From: Pseudomonadota bacterium
Lineage (GTDB): Bacteria; Pseudomonadota; Gammaproteobacteria; Burkholderiales; Burkholderiaceae_E
Direction of reading: 5' to 3'
Assembly (NCBI GenBank): GCA_963204785.1
Contig: CAUJHG010000026.1
Location: 1 to 64,000 of the forward strand
DNA length: 64,000 bases
The notes below the pieces were generated by a model, which had not been told where the DNA came from, did not search any database, and saw only the letters and a list, made by a program, of their open reading frames with translations. Of the stretch, positions 52,705 to 60,838 are shown in pieces. Position 1 is the stretch's first letter; each line of letters begins with the position of its first letter. The translations under genes and the position numbers were made by a program.

Positions 52705-54192
52705 ATGTTGCGCAAGCTCGTCCTTGCACTGACCCTGGCCGTCGCCGCGGCGCTGCCGCCCGCCGCACATGCGCAGTCCGCCAGGGACAGTGTCGTGATC
52801 GGCATGACCCTCGAGCCGAACGGGCTCGACCCCACCGCAGGCGCCGCCTCGGCGATCGCCGAGGTGGTGCTCTACAACGTGTTCGAGACGCTGACGAAGA
52901 TCCGCCAGGACGGCAGCGTCGCACCGCTGCTGGCCAGCAGCTGGACGGTCTCGCACGACAACCGCTCCTACACCTTCGCGCTGCGCAAGGGCGTGCGCTT
53001 CCACAACGGCGAGCCCTTCTCCTCGGCCACCGTGCGCTTCGCCTTCGAGCGCGCCGCTGCCGAGGGCAGCACCAACAAGGACAAGGCGGTGTTCGCGGGG
53101 ATCGCCCGCATCGAGACGCCCGACGCCGACACCGTGGTGCTGCGCCTGAAGGAGCCGAACCCCGATCTGCTGTTCCTCCTCGGCCAGGCGACCGCGATCA
53201 TCGTCGAGCCCAGGAGCGTGGCGACCAACGTCACCCAGCCGGTGGGCACCGGTCCGTACCGGCTGCAGAACTGGGCGAAGGGATCGTCGCTGACGCTCGT
53301 GCGCTGGGACGGGTACCGTGACGCGTCTGCGGTGCGCATCGCGAAGGCAAGCTTCCGCTTCATCAGCGACCCGGCCGCCCAGGTCGCCTCGCTGCTGTCG
53401 GGCGACGTCGACGCCTTCCCGCGGGTGTCGGCGGCGCGCAGCCTCGACCAGTTCAAGGCCGACCGACGCTTCGCGGTCCTGGTCGGCGGCTCGCGCGCCA
53501 AGACCATCCTCGCGATCAACAACCGCCGCAAGCCGCTCGACGACGTCCGGGTGCGCCGCGCGATCGCCGCCGCGATCGATCGCAAGGCGGTGATCGAGGG
53601 CGCGGCCGACGGCTTCGGCACGCCGATCGGCAGCCACTACGTGCCCGGAGCGCCGGGCTACGTCGACACCACCGCGATCAACCCGTACGACCTTGCGAAG
53701 GCCAAGGCGCTGCTGCGCGAGGCGGGGGTGAGCACGCCGCTGCAGCTCACCTTGAAGCTGCCGCCGCCGCCTTATGCGCGCCAGGGCGGCGAGGTCATCG
53801 CGGCGCAGCTCGCCAAGGCGGGGATCGTCGCGAAGATCGAGAACCTGGAGTGGGCGCAGTGGCTCAGCGGGGTCTACACGAATCGCAACTACGACCTCAC
53901 GATCGTCGCCCACGTCGAACCCTTCGACCTGGGCAACTTCGCCAAGGACAGCTACTACTGGGGCTACGACTCGCCCAGGTTCAAGGCGCTGTGGGCGAAG
54001 ATCGGCAGCACCGAGGACGCAGCGCAGCGTGCGGCGCTGCTGGGCGACGCGCAGCGGATGATCGCGCAGGATGCGGTCGCCGCCTTCCTGTTCCAGCCGC
54101 AGCTGATCACGGTGGCCGACGCGCGCCTGCAGGGCCTGTGGAAGGACATGCCGGTGTTCGTCAACGACCTGTCGGCACTGTCCTGGCGCTGA
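52705..54192 (+). CDS. ABC transporter substrate-binding protein (peptide/nickel family)
   Basis: A 495-residue extracytoplasmic receptor (SBP_bac_5, cluster C). The signal peptide MLRKLVLALTLAVAAALPPA ends around AHAQ, and the mature protein begins SARDSVVIGMTLEPNGLDPT. The family features ASSWTVSHDNRSYTFALRKG and VRFHNGEPFSSATVRFAFER (about 90-130), and GTGPYRLQNWAKGSSLTLVR are clear. The ATG at 52705 has AGGAG upstream; in-frame codons before it look like leader. Being last in the operon it may also be read from its own promoter in the 89-base spacer. Ligand unknown; proximity to the CoA-pathway cluster hints at an organic amide or short peptide. Confidence 0.91.
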   Translation: MLRKLVLALTLAVAAALPPAAHAQSARDSVVIGMTLEPNGLDPTAGAASAIAEVVLYNVFETLTKIRQDGSVAPLLASSWTVSHDNRSYTFALRKGVRFHNGEPFSSATVRFAFERAAAEGSTNKDKAVFAGIARIETPDADTVVLRLKEPNPDLLFLLGQATAIIVEPRSVATNVTQPVGTGPYRLQNWAKGSSLTLVRWDGYRDASAVRIAKASFRFISDPAAQVASLLSGDVDAFPRVSAARSLDQFKADRRFAVLVGGSRAKTILAINNRRKPLDDVRVRRAIAAAIDRKAVIEGAADGFGTPIGSHYVPGAPGYVDTTAINPYDLAKAKALLREAGVSTPLQLTLKLPPPPYARQGGEVIAAQLAKAGIVAKIENLEWAQWLSGVYTNRNYDLTIVAHVEPFDLGNFAKDSYYWGYDSPRFKALWAKIGSTEDAAQRAALLGDAQRMIAQDAVAAFLFQPQLITVADARLQGLWKDMPVFVNDLSALSWR

Positions 54193-54220
54193 GCGCGCGG
54201 GGCAGCCGGCGCTGCGGCCA

Positions 54221-54868
54221 TCAGCCGGTCACCAGGTCGGCGACGTGCGCGTCGTCGGCCCAGTCGAGGATCTCGACCGCATCGTCGCGCACCCGGATGC
54301 GGTTGATCCCGGCGTTCGGGATCAGGCAGTCGCGCGGCCCGCTGGGTGGCAGGCCGTGCGCGGCGCGCCAGATCATGTCGAGCACGCCGCCGTGCGTCAC
54401 CACCGCGATGGTGCGTCCGGCAGACTGGTGCGCCACTGTCAGCAGCGCGCCGATCACCCGCGCCTGGAAGGCGCGCGGGGTCTCGCCTCCCGGGGGCGCC
54501 CAGTCGGCGTCGTGCCGCCGCCAGGCCTCCCACTCCCGGGGATAGCGGGCGATCACCTCCTGGAAGGCGAGCCCTTCGAAGACTCCGAAACCCTGCTCGC
54601 GCCACGGCGCCATCGGCATTGCCGGCAGGCCCAGTCGAGCTTCGCTCGGCGCTGCGGTCTGGCGCGTGCGGGTGAGGTCGCTGCAGACGAGTTCGTCCAG
54701 CCGCTCGGCTGCCAGGCGCTGGGCCAGCCGGCTCGCCTGCAGGCGGCCCAGCGGATTCAGCGGCGCGTCGATCTGACCCTGGAAGCGCGGCTCCCGGTTG
54801 AGGTCGGTCTGGCCGTGCCGGATCAGCAGCAGATCGGCAGCGGCGCGGGGCGGGTGCGGCGTGCTCAG
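54221..54868 (-). CDS. Histidine phosphatase (phosphoglycerate-mutase-like), apparent CTG start
   Basis: A histidine phosphatase superfamily protein of about 215 residues. The catalytic LLLIRHGQTDLNREPRFQGQ (His in RHG), GQIDAPLNPLGRLQASRLAQ, the second-arginine stretch SDLTRTRQTA, the glutamate of WREQGFGVFEGL and the second histidine in VVTHGGVLDM are all present. The family covers CobC-like, GpmB-like and broad phosphatases. Between the acyl-CoA synthetase stop and RHG there is no in-frame ATG, GTG or TTG. The best start is a CTG at 54868 that overlaps that stop (CTGA) and has GAGGAG eight bases upstream. This would be a rare start, translated by coupling. Confidence 0.8.
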   Translation of the reverse strand: MSTPHPPRAAADLLLIRHGQTDLNREPRFQGQIDAPLNPLGRLQASRLAQRLAAERLDELVCSDLTRTRQTAAPSEARLGLPAMPMAPWREQGFGVFEGLAFQEVIARYPREWEAWRRHDADWAPPGGETPRAFQARVIGALLTVAHQSAGRTIAVVTHGGVLDMIWRAAHGLPPSGPRDCLIPNAGINRIRVRDDAVEILDWADDAHVADLVTG

Positions 54869-56553
54869 CGGAACTGCTCCTCGAGGAACTCCTCCGGGCT
54901 GCGCGCTCCGTGCTCGGGCCGCGCATTCTCCTGGCCGCGCAGCTCGACGCGGCGGATCTTCCCGGAGATGGTCTTGGGCAGGTCGCTGAACTCGATCCGG
55001 CGAACCAGCTTGTAGGCCGAGACGCGCTCGCGAACGAAGCGGAAGATGCTTGCCGCGGTTTCGGCGTTCGGGGCGTGACCGGGGGCAGGGATGACGTAGG
55101 CCTTGGGAACGTAGCCACGCACCGGATCCGGCGAGGGCACCACTGCGGCCTCGGCAACTGCCGGGTGCTCGATCAGCACGCTCTCGAGTTCGAAGGGACT
55201 GATCCGGTAGCCGGAAGCCTTGAAGACGTCGTCGGCGCGGCCGACGTAGGTGATGTATCCGTCGGCATCGCGCGAGCCCACGTCGCCGGTGTGGTAGTGG
55301 CCGTCGCGCATCACCTCGGCGGTCTTCTCGGGGTCGTCGGCGTAGCCGGTCATCAGGGCGAGCGGACGGCGGGAGAGATCGATGCAGATCTCGCCTTCGT
55401 CGGCAGGCTGGCCGTCGGGATCGAGCAGCACGATCGGGTAGCCGGGGAGCGGGCGGCCCATCGATCCGGGCTTCACCGGGGCGCCCGGAGGGTTGCCGAC
55501 CTGCGCGGTGGTCTCGGTCTGACCGTAGCCGTCGCGGATGGTGATCTTCCACGCGGCGCGCACCTGCTCGATCACCTCCGGGTTCAGCGGCTCGCCTGCG
55601 GAGATCAGTTCGCGCAGCTTGACCGGCCAGCCTGCGAGGTTCTCCTGGATCAGCATCCGCCAGACCGTCGGCGGCGCGCACAGCGTGTCGACCTCGTGCT
55701 TCACCAGGGTCTCGAGGATCGCCGGCCCGTTGAAGCGCGAGTAGTTGTAGATGAACACGCAGGCCTGCGCGTTGAACGGGGCGAAGAAGCAGCTCCACGC
55801 GTGCTTGGCCCAGCCCGGGGAGCTCACCGTCCAGTGCAGATCGCCCGGCTGCAGCCCGAGCCAGTACATGGTGGCGAGGTGACCCACCGGGTAGCTCTGG
55901 TGCGTGTGCCGCACCAGCTTCGGGCGCGCGGTGGTGCCGGAAGTGAAGTACTCGAGCAGCGCGTCGGTCGCCTGCGTGACGCCCTCGGCGCGAAAGTCCG
56001 CGGGCTCGCCGGCACCGTCGGCGAAGTCGATCCAGCCGGCGCGTGGGCTCACGCAGATGCGGTTGATTCCGGTGAGCACCGCTGCCGGAAGCTCGTCGAC
56101 GCGGCCGGCGCCGGAGTCGTTGGTGATGATGTGGCGCACCTTGCCGCGCGAGAGCCGATCGGCGAGGTCGTCTCCCGAGAGCAGCGTGGTGGCGGGAATC
56201 AGCACGGCACCGAGCTTGATTGCCGCGAGCATCGACTCCCACAGCGGCACTTCGTTGCCGAGCATCAGCAGGATGCGGTCGCCGCGCTTCGCACCGAGCC
56301 GGGCGAGGAAGTTCGCGACCTGGCCGGAGCGGGCCGAGAGCTGCGCGTAGCTGAGCCTGGCCTGCGCACCGGACTCCTCGACGATGTGCAGCGCCGGTGC
56401 GGTGTTGTCCCGGGCGATCACGTCGAAGTAATCGAGCGCCCAGTTGAAGCGTTCGAGTTGCGGCCAGGCGAAGCCGGCCACCGCGGCGGCGTAGTCGGTG
56501 CGCGTGGCCAGCAGGTGGTCGCGCGCTACGAGGAAGCGTTGCAGTTCGGACAT
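54865..56553 (-). CDS. Acyl-CoA synthetase (AMP-forming; ACSM/benzoate-type)
   Basis: A 562-residue adenylate-forming enzyme. It starts with a ~35-residue region and FNWALDYFDVIARDNTAPAL, typical of acetyl- and medium-chain (ACSM) synthetases. The A3 loop reads YFTSGTTARPKLVRHTH, followed by WTVSSPGWAKHAWSCFFAPF, DGYGQTETTAQVG (A5), DVGSRDADGYITYVGRADDV (A7/A8) and the A10 lysine in KTISGKIRRVELR. It activates a carboxylic acid to acyl-CoA. It is first of a minus-strand group and overlaps the histidine phosphatase start by 4 bases. Substrate unknown; short or medium fatty acids or aryl acids are likely. Confidence 0.9.
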   Translation of the reverse strand: MSELQRFLVARDHLLATRTDYAAAVAGFAWPQLERFNWALDYFDVIARDNTAPALHIVEESGAQARLSYAQLSARSGQVANFLARLGAKRGDRILLMLGNEVPLWESMLAAIKLGAVLIPATTLLSGDDLADRLSRGKVRHIITNDSGAGRVDELPAAVLTGINRICVSPRAGWIDFADGAGEPADFRAEGVTQATDALLEYFTSGTTARPKLVRHTHQSYPVGHLATMYWLGLQPGDLHWTVSSPGWAKHAWSCFFAPFNAQACVFIYNYSRFNGPAILETLVKHEVDTLCAPPTVWRMLIQENLAGWPVKLRELISAGEPLNPEVIEQVRAAWKITIRDGYGQTETTAQVGNPPGAPVKPGSMGRPLPGYPIVLLDPDGQPADEGEICIDLSRRPLALMTGYADDPEKTAEVMRDGHYHTGDVGSRDADGYITYVGRADDVFKASGYRISPFELESVLIEHPAVAEAAVVPSPDPVRGYVPKAYVIPAPGHAPNAETAASIFRFVRERVSAYKLVRRIEFSDLPKTISGKIRRVELRGQENARPEHGARSPEEFLEEQFR

Positions 56554-56642
56554 CGGTGTCTCCTGGAACCCGGCGAGGGTCCTCGCCGGACTGCGGTCGA
56601 GTTTCGGTCGAGTTTAGCAGCGGGTCGTCGGCGCGCTGCTCC

Positions 56643-57626
56643 TCAGCCGGACAGCGGCGCGAAGTCGTAGCCCCGGCCGCGCCGCTCCAGCCGGCCGACT
56701 CCCGGCCGGGGCAGGTGGAAGCCGGCAACCAGCAGGCCCTCGGCGACGGCCATCTCCATCACGCGGCGGCGCGTCCGGCGCGCAGCATCGGCGTCCATGT
56801 CGAAGCTCACCGCCCAGTCGGGATTGCGCACGAAGAGCGCGGCGACGTTGGTGAGATCGCCCCAGTAGAGCAGGCGCTGCCCGCCCTCGGTGAGCATGAA
56901 CATCGTGTGGCCTGGGGTGTGGCCGTAGGCGGCGACTGCGGTGATTCCCGGCAGCAGTTCCCGTCCCGGCACGAAGCGCTCGACCGATGCCGCCATCGGC
57001 GCGAACACGCGACGCACCGCAGTGAAGGCGCCGCGCTGCGCGATCGGCGCCGCGTTCATCCGGGCGTCGTCCATCCACCAGTTCCACTCGGCAGCCGGCA
57101 CCAGGACGCGCGCCTTCGGGAACACCGCATTCCCCTGGCGATCGCGCAGGCCGTTGATGTGGTCGCCGTGGAAGTGGGAGATCAGCACCGTGTCGATCGA
57201 GGCAGGGTCGACCCCGGCGCCTTCGAGGTGGACGAGCAGCCGTCCCGAGGTCGGTGCGCCGAAGCCGCCGGTGCCGGCGTCGATCAGCACCCGGTTCGCT
57301 CCGGTGTCGACCAGCAGCGCGCTCAGCGGGATCGAGATCCGGTCGGTGGGCAGTCCGGCGTCGCGCAGTGCCGCCTGCACCTGCCCGAGCGGCGCGTTGC
57401 GCACGAAGCCTTCGCGCAGCGGCATCTCGAAGCTGCCGTCCGACACCGAGCTGACCGTCCAGCGGCCCAGCGGCAAGCGCGCGAGCCCGGGGCCGGGACG
57501 CGGCAGCGCCGGTGCACCGGTCGGCTGCGCGGCGCCGGGCGCGGGGACGGGCGCCGCGCAGCCGGCCAGCCCGGCCGCGCCGAGGGCTGCGCCGAGGCTC
57601 AGGAAGGACCTGCGCTCGCGGGACAT
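56643..57626 (-). CDS. Metallo-beta-lactamase-fold hydrolase, Tat-exported lipoprotein
   Basis: A 327-residue MBL-fold protein. The metal motif VLISHFHGDHINGL (H-x-H-x-D-H) and GHTPGHTMF with the bridging aspartate in LLYWGDLTN are intact, and a final histidine lies in GFHLPRP. The N-terminus MSRERRSFLSLGAALGAAGL has the twin-arginine pattern RRSFLSLG, followed by a lipobox AGLAGC at about 20-25. It thus seems to be a Tat-exported lipoprotein, folded with its metals before export. Nearest relatives are quorum-quenching lactonase-like and general MBL hydrolases of the periplasm. Substrate unknown. It ends 90 bases upstream of the synthetase start, on the same strand. Confidence 0.86.
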   Translation of the reverse strand: MSRERRSFLSLGAALGAAGLAGCAAPVPAPGAAQPTGAPALPRPGPGLARLPLGRWTVSSVSDGSFEMPLREGFVRNAPLGQVQAALRDAGLPTDRISIPLSALLVDTGANRVLIDAGTGGFGAPTSGRLLVHLEGAGVDPASIDTVLISHFHGDHINGLRDRQGNAVFPKARVLVPAAEWNWWMDDARMNAAPIAQRGAFTAVRRVFAPMAASVERFVPGRELLPGITAVAAYGHTPGHTMFMLTEGGQRLLYWGDLTNVAALFVRNPDWAVSFDMDADAARRTRRRVMEMAVAEGLLVAGFHLPRPGVGRLERRGRGYDFAPLSG

Positions 57627-57696
57627 CGTGGCCTCCTCATGCGTGGCGACGGGTCCGGCAGGCGACGGGGTCGCCGCCTGCGGCGGGCCCTCCGGT

Positions 57697-58506
57697 TCAG
57701 GCTCCGGCGGCGCGGCGCGCCTTTCGCGCCGCCTGGAACTCGCCCATCATGCGCGTCGGCTCGGGGCTGTCCCAGGCCGCGGCGAAGGCGTCGATCCCGG
57801 CGCGCACCGCCTCGCGCATCGGAAGATCCTCCCAGCGCCGGATCAGCTGCTTCTGCAGGCGGACCGCTTCGGCGCCGGTGTGCAGCAGGCTGTCGATCCA
57901 GCGGTCGACCGTCGCGTCGAGCTGCGCCGCGGGGACCACCCGCTCGACCATGCCCCAGGCCAGGGCTTCGTCCGTGCCGAAGTTTTCGCCCAGCAGCAGC
58001 ATCTCGCGCGCGCGTCCCCAGCCCACCAGGCCCGGCAGCAGCGCTGCCTCGACCACCGACGGGATGCCCAGCTTGACCTCGGGCATGCCGAACTGCGCAC
58101 CCTCGGCGGCGACGCGAAGGTCGCAGGCTGCCGCCAGCTCCAGGCCGGCCCCCAGCGTGAAGCCCTGGATGCGCGCGATCACCGGCACCGGCAGCTCGCG
58201 CACCGCGTGGCAGCAGCGATGCACCCGCGTGATGAAGGCGCGCGCGGCCTCGCCGTCGGTCACCGCCGCCATCTCGTCGATCGCCGCGCCACCGACGAAG
58301 GCCTTCTCGCCCGCACCGGTGATCACGAGCGCGCGCAGGCCTTCGGTGGCCGCCAGCGCCTCGACCTTGTCGACGAACTCGGTCATCAGCGCGCTGTTCA
58401 GGCTGTTGAGGCGGCGTTCGTTGTCGATGGTCAGGTGGGCGATCCTTGCGCCCGGGGGGCGCTCCTCGATGCGTACCTTCACGCCCTGCGGTCGCGGGTC
58501 CGGCAT
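57697..58506 (-). CDS. Enoyl-CoA hydratase/isomerase (crotonase family)
   Basis: A 269-residue crotonase-fold protein. The oxyanion-hole stretch is EKAFVGGAAIDEMAAV (about 69-84) and the second half is IQGFTLGAGLELAAACDLRV (about 113-132), followed by QFGMPEVKLGIPSVVEAALL, where the glutamate of PEVKLG is one of the catalytic pair. The second glutamate position, in the usual GxPExxLG segment, appears as VVEAALLPGLVGWGRA, so hydration versus isomerisation is open. It catalyses a step on enoyl-CoA thioesters. Next upstream on its strand is the SDR at 58.7-59.5 kb, after 220 bases and a strong hairpin. Confidence 0.88.
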   Translation of the reverse strand: MPDPRPQGVKVRIEERPPGARIAHLTIDNERRLNSLNSALMTEFVDKVEALAATEGLRALVITGAGEKAFVGGAAIDEMAAVTDGEAARAFITRVHRCCHAVRELPVPVIARIQGFTLGAGLELAAACDLRVAAEGAQFGMPEVKLGIPSVVEAALLPGLVGWGRAREMLLLGENFGTDEALAWGMVERVVPAAQLDATVDRWIDSLLHTGAEAVRLQKQLIRRWEDLPMREAVRAGIDAFAAAWDSPEPTRMMGEFQAARKARRAAGA

Positions 58507-58695
58507 GGTCTGATCCTCGTTCTCGATACCGCTCTTGGCGCGGGTCGGCGGCAGCCTTCGGGCGGGCGGCGGACGCCCGGGGCAGTGCGGTCCGTTGCGG
58601 ACCTCCCTTCACGGATCTGCCGATCTTAGCGCAGGCGTCCTCGGAAACCGCGAGCTCGCGAGCCCCGATGCCCGAGCGGCATCGTCAGGCACGAC

Positions 58696-58724
58696 CGGCG
58701 CCCGTCGCGCAGACGGGCGCCGGC
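58696..58724 (-). terminator. Strong hairpin directly after SDR stop codon
   Basis: CCGGCGCCCGTC and GACGGGCGCCGG form a perfect 12-bp stem around GCGCA. The stem begins 3 bases after the SDR stop in the sense of transcription. There is no T-tract. It likely terminates or protects the SDR transcript and separates it from the enoyl-CoA hydratase gene. Confidence 0.5.
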
Positions 58725-58727
58725 CTA

Positions 58728-59531
58728 TCACTTCAGGCGCGATGCGAACCTGCGCATGCCGCCGAGCCAGCGATCGTAGTCGCCGGCCTTGCGGCGGAAG
58801 TAGTCGATCACCTCCGGGTGCGGCAGGATCAGGAAGGCCTCGGAGTCGATCCCCTCGACGCAGGCCTGCGCCACTGCCTCGGGCGAGACCACGCCGTCGG
58901 TGCGTGCCGCGGTGGATGCGGGCCGATCCTGGATCATCGGGGTGTCGACCGCCTGCGGGCAAAGCACCGACACCCTGATCCCGTCGGAGCCGTGGCGGAT
59001 GGCCAGCCACTCGGCGAGTGCGATCGCGGCGTGCTTGCTGACCGCGTACGCAGCCGAAGGCAGCGAGGTGATCAGGCCCGCGGCCGATGCGGTGCTCAGC
59101 AGGTAGCCCCCGCCGCGCGCCTTCATTCCAGGAATCGCCGCGCGTGCCGCGTACAGGTGCGCCATCACGTGCACCTGCCAGTTCAGGTCCCAGTCGGCAT
59201 CGGGCGCGTTCTCGTCGCCGTCGCGGATCAGTCCGGCGTTCGAGAAGAACACGTCGGGACCCCCGAAGCGTTCCTCGGCCGCGGCCACCAGCGCTCGCAC
59301 GTGCGCCTCGTTGCCGACGTCGCCCGGCACCGCGAGCGCGGGCACCGGCGCGCCGGCGCCCGCTCCGTCGCGCGACAGCGCGGCGGCGAGCGCCTCGAGC
59401 CCTGCCGCCTGGCGCGGCAGGTCGGCGAGCACCAGCCCGCGCGGGCGCTCGGCGGCGAAGCGCAGCGCGAGCGCCCGGCCGATGCCGCTGGCTGCGCCGG
59501 TGATCACGATGGTCTTGTCGGTCAGTTTCAC
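58728..59531 (-). CDS. SDR-family oxidoreductase
   Basis: A 267-residue classical short-chain dehydrogenase. The cofactor loop TGAASGIGRALALRFA (about 10-25), the adenine-ribose site (VLADLPRQ), NNAG-like segment SNAGLIRDG, catalytic serine in LSTASAAGLITSLPSAAY and YAVSK (Tyr and Lys at about 165 and 169) are complete. The GTG start at 59531 is preceded by GAGGAGA; the open frame upstream extends another 119 codons with no protein-like features. The protein has an extra ~35 residues after the Rossmann core. Substrate unknown. It is divergent from the Bug-type binding-protein gene. Confidence 0.87.
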   Translation of the reverse strand: MKLTDKTIVITGAASGIGRALALRFAAERPRGLVLADLPRQAAGLEALAAALSRDGAGAGAPVPALAVPGDVGNEAHVRALVAAAEERFGGPDVFFSNAGLIRDGDENAPDADWDLNWQVHVMAHLYAARAAIPGMKARGGGYLLSTASAAGLITSLPSAAYAVSKHAAIALAEWLAIRHGSDGIRVSVLCPQAVDTPMIQDRPASTAARTDGVVSPEAVAQACVEGIDSEAFLILPHPEVIDYFRRKAGDYDRWLGGMRRFASRLK

Positions 59532-59766
59532 TGGATCTCCTCGTCGAGGCGGCCGCCGGAGCCGGCGGCCGGGTCGGCTCCGATGGTAGAGGGGAAGCCG
59601 GGCGGCCATGCCCGGGTTTTCCCGCAGTCTGTCAGAATCCGGACCCGGGCGGTCCGGTCGTCGAATGACGAAGGATGGCCGGCCCATGCGCCCAGTGGCG
59701 AGGAATCCGCGGAATCCCGACGCGCCGACACGATCGGCGATCCGCCCCGACGAGGACACAAGAGCC

Positions 59767-60771
59767 ATGAAGACAGCCCCGAGCGTGCCGCACGGCACTG
59801 GTCGACGCACCCTGCTGCGGCTGGTCGCAGCCTCCGGTGCGGCGGCCGTGCTTCCAGCCCTGGCCGCGGATCCCTGGCCGAGCCGCACGATCCGGCTGGT
59901 CGTCCCCTATCCGCCCGGCGGCCCCACCGACACCTCCGCGCGCATCCTCGCCGCCACGCTGGCGGAGCGCCTGAAGCAGAAGGTGATCGTCGACAACAAG
60001 CCGGGCGCTTCCGGGTCGATCGGAATCGAGAACGTGGTGCGCAGCGCGCCCGACGGCTACACCCTCGGTGTGCTCGCGAACCCGACGCTGATGAGTCCGC
60101 TGCTCGGCGTCAAGCAGAGCTACGACGTGCTGCGCGGCACCACTCCGATCGGACTGGCATACGAGATCCCGCTGGTGCTGATGATCAACGAGAAGGCGCT
60201 GCCCGGGGTGACGAACGTGCGCGAACTGCTCGCGAAGGGCAAGGCGGCGCCGAAGCCGCTCGCCTACGCGACGCCCGGGGTCGGCAGCTTCTCGCACCTG
60301 ATCACCGAGTCGCTCGAGGCGCTGACGGGAGTCGAGTTCGAGCACGTCTCGTACAAGGGCAGCGCGCCCGCGATCGCCGATGTGATCGCGGGCCACGTTC
60401 CGATCATGTTCTCGGACATGATCGCCGCGCTTCCGCACATCAAGGCCGGCAAGCTGCGCGCGCTCGCGGTGGCGTCTGCCGCGCGCACCAGCTTCACGCC
60501 GGACGTGCCCACGCTGAAGGAGCAGGGCTACCCGCTCGAGGCCTTCAGCTGGGGCGGCCTGGCCGGGCCTCCGGGGCTGCCCGCGCCGATCGTCGAGCGC
60601 CTGAGCGCCGAGCTCGAGGCCGCGCTCGCGGATCCTTCGGTCCGCGAGAAGCTGATGGCCGCGGGCTGCCAGCCGTTCTGGAGCACGCCGGCGAAATTCC
60701 AGGAGCACCTGCTCGCGGACCACGCGAAGTGGAGCAAGGTGATCCAGGAGCGCGGGATCCGCGTGGAGTGA
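59767..60771 (+). CDS. Bug/TctC-family tripartite tricarboxylate-type binding protein
   Basis: A 334-residue periplasmic binding protein of the Bug family. An RR-type signal (GRRTLLRLVAASGAAAVLPA, ending near LAADP) leads to the mature start PWPSRTIRLVVPYPPGGPTD, the family's hallmark beta-strand, followed by VDNKPGASGSIGIENVVRSA and DGYTLGVLANPTL, and GVPGVG-like YATPGVGSFSHLITESLEAL. The signal resembles a twin-arginine signal (GRRTLLR). No TctA/TctB membrane genes are near, as is usual for the many orphan Bug genes of Burkholderiales. Ligands are carboxylates such as citrate, glutamate or aromatic acids. ATG 59767 was chosen for signal-peptide length. Confidence 0.9.
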   Translation: MKTAPSVPHGTGRRTLLRLVAASGAAAVLPALAADPWPSRTIRLVVPYPPGGPTDTSARILAATLAERLKQKVIVDNKPGASGSIGIENVVRSAPDGYTLGVLANPTLMSPLLGVKQSYDVLRGTTPIGLAYEIPLVLMINEKALPGVTNVRELLAKGKAAPKPLAYATPGVGSFSHLITESLEALTGVEFEHVSYKGSAPAIADVIAGHVPIMFSDMIAALPHIKAGKLRALAVASAARTSFTPDVPTLKEQGYPLEAFSWGGLAGPPGLPAPIVERLSAELEAALADPSVREKLMAAGCQPFWSTPAKFQEHLLADHAKWSKVIQERGIRVE

Positions 60772-60824
60772 GCTCTGGCGGGCCACGGCCCGGGGCAGGG
60801 GTCGCGCGGACCGCAGGGCCCCTG

Positions 60825-60838
60825 GCCGAGGCCTCGGC
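60825..60838. terminator. 14-bp palindrome between convergent genes
   Basis: GCCGAGGCCTCGGC is a perfect palindrome in the 67-base gap between the convergent Bug-type and TonB-receptor genes, ending one base before the receptor's stop codon. It may contribute to transcription termination together with the CAGGGG...CCCCTG repeat just upstream. Weak. Confidence 0.3.

Noticed and set aside
59630-59645. TGTCAGAATCCGGACC as a third Crp/Fnr-like site
   Set aside because: Only 10 of 16 positions agree with the 19749 site and the last half-site is ACC, not ACA. Too weak.
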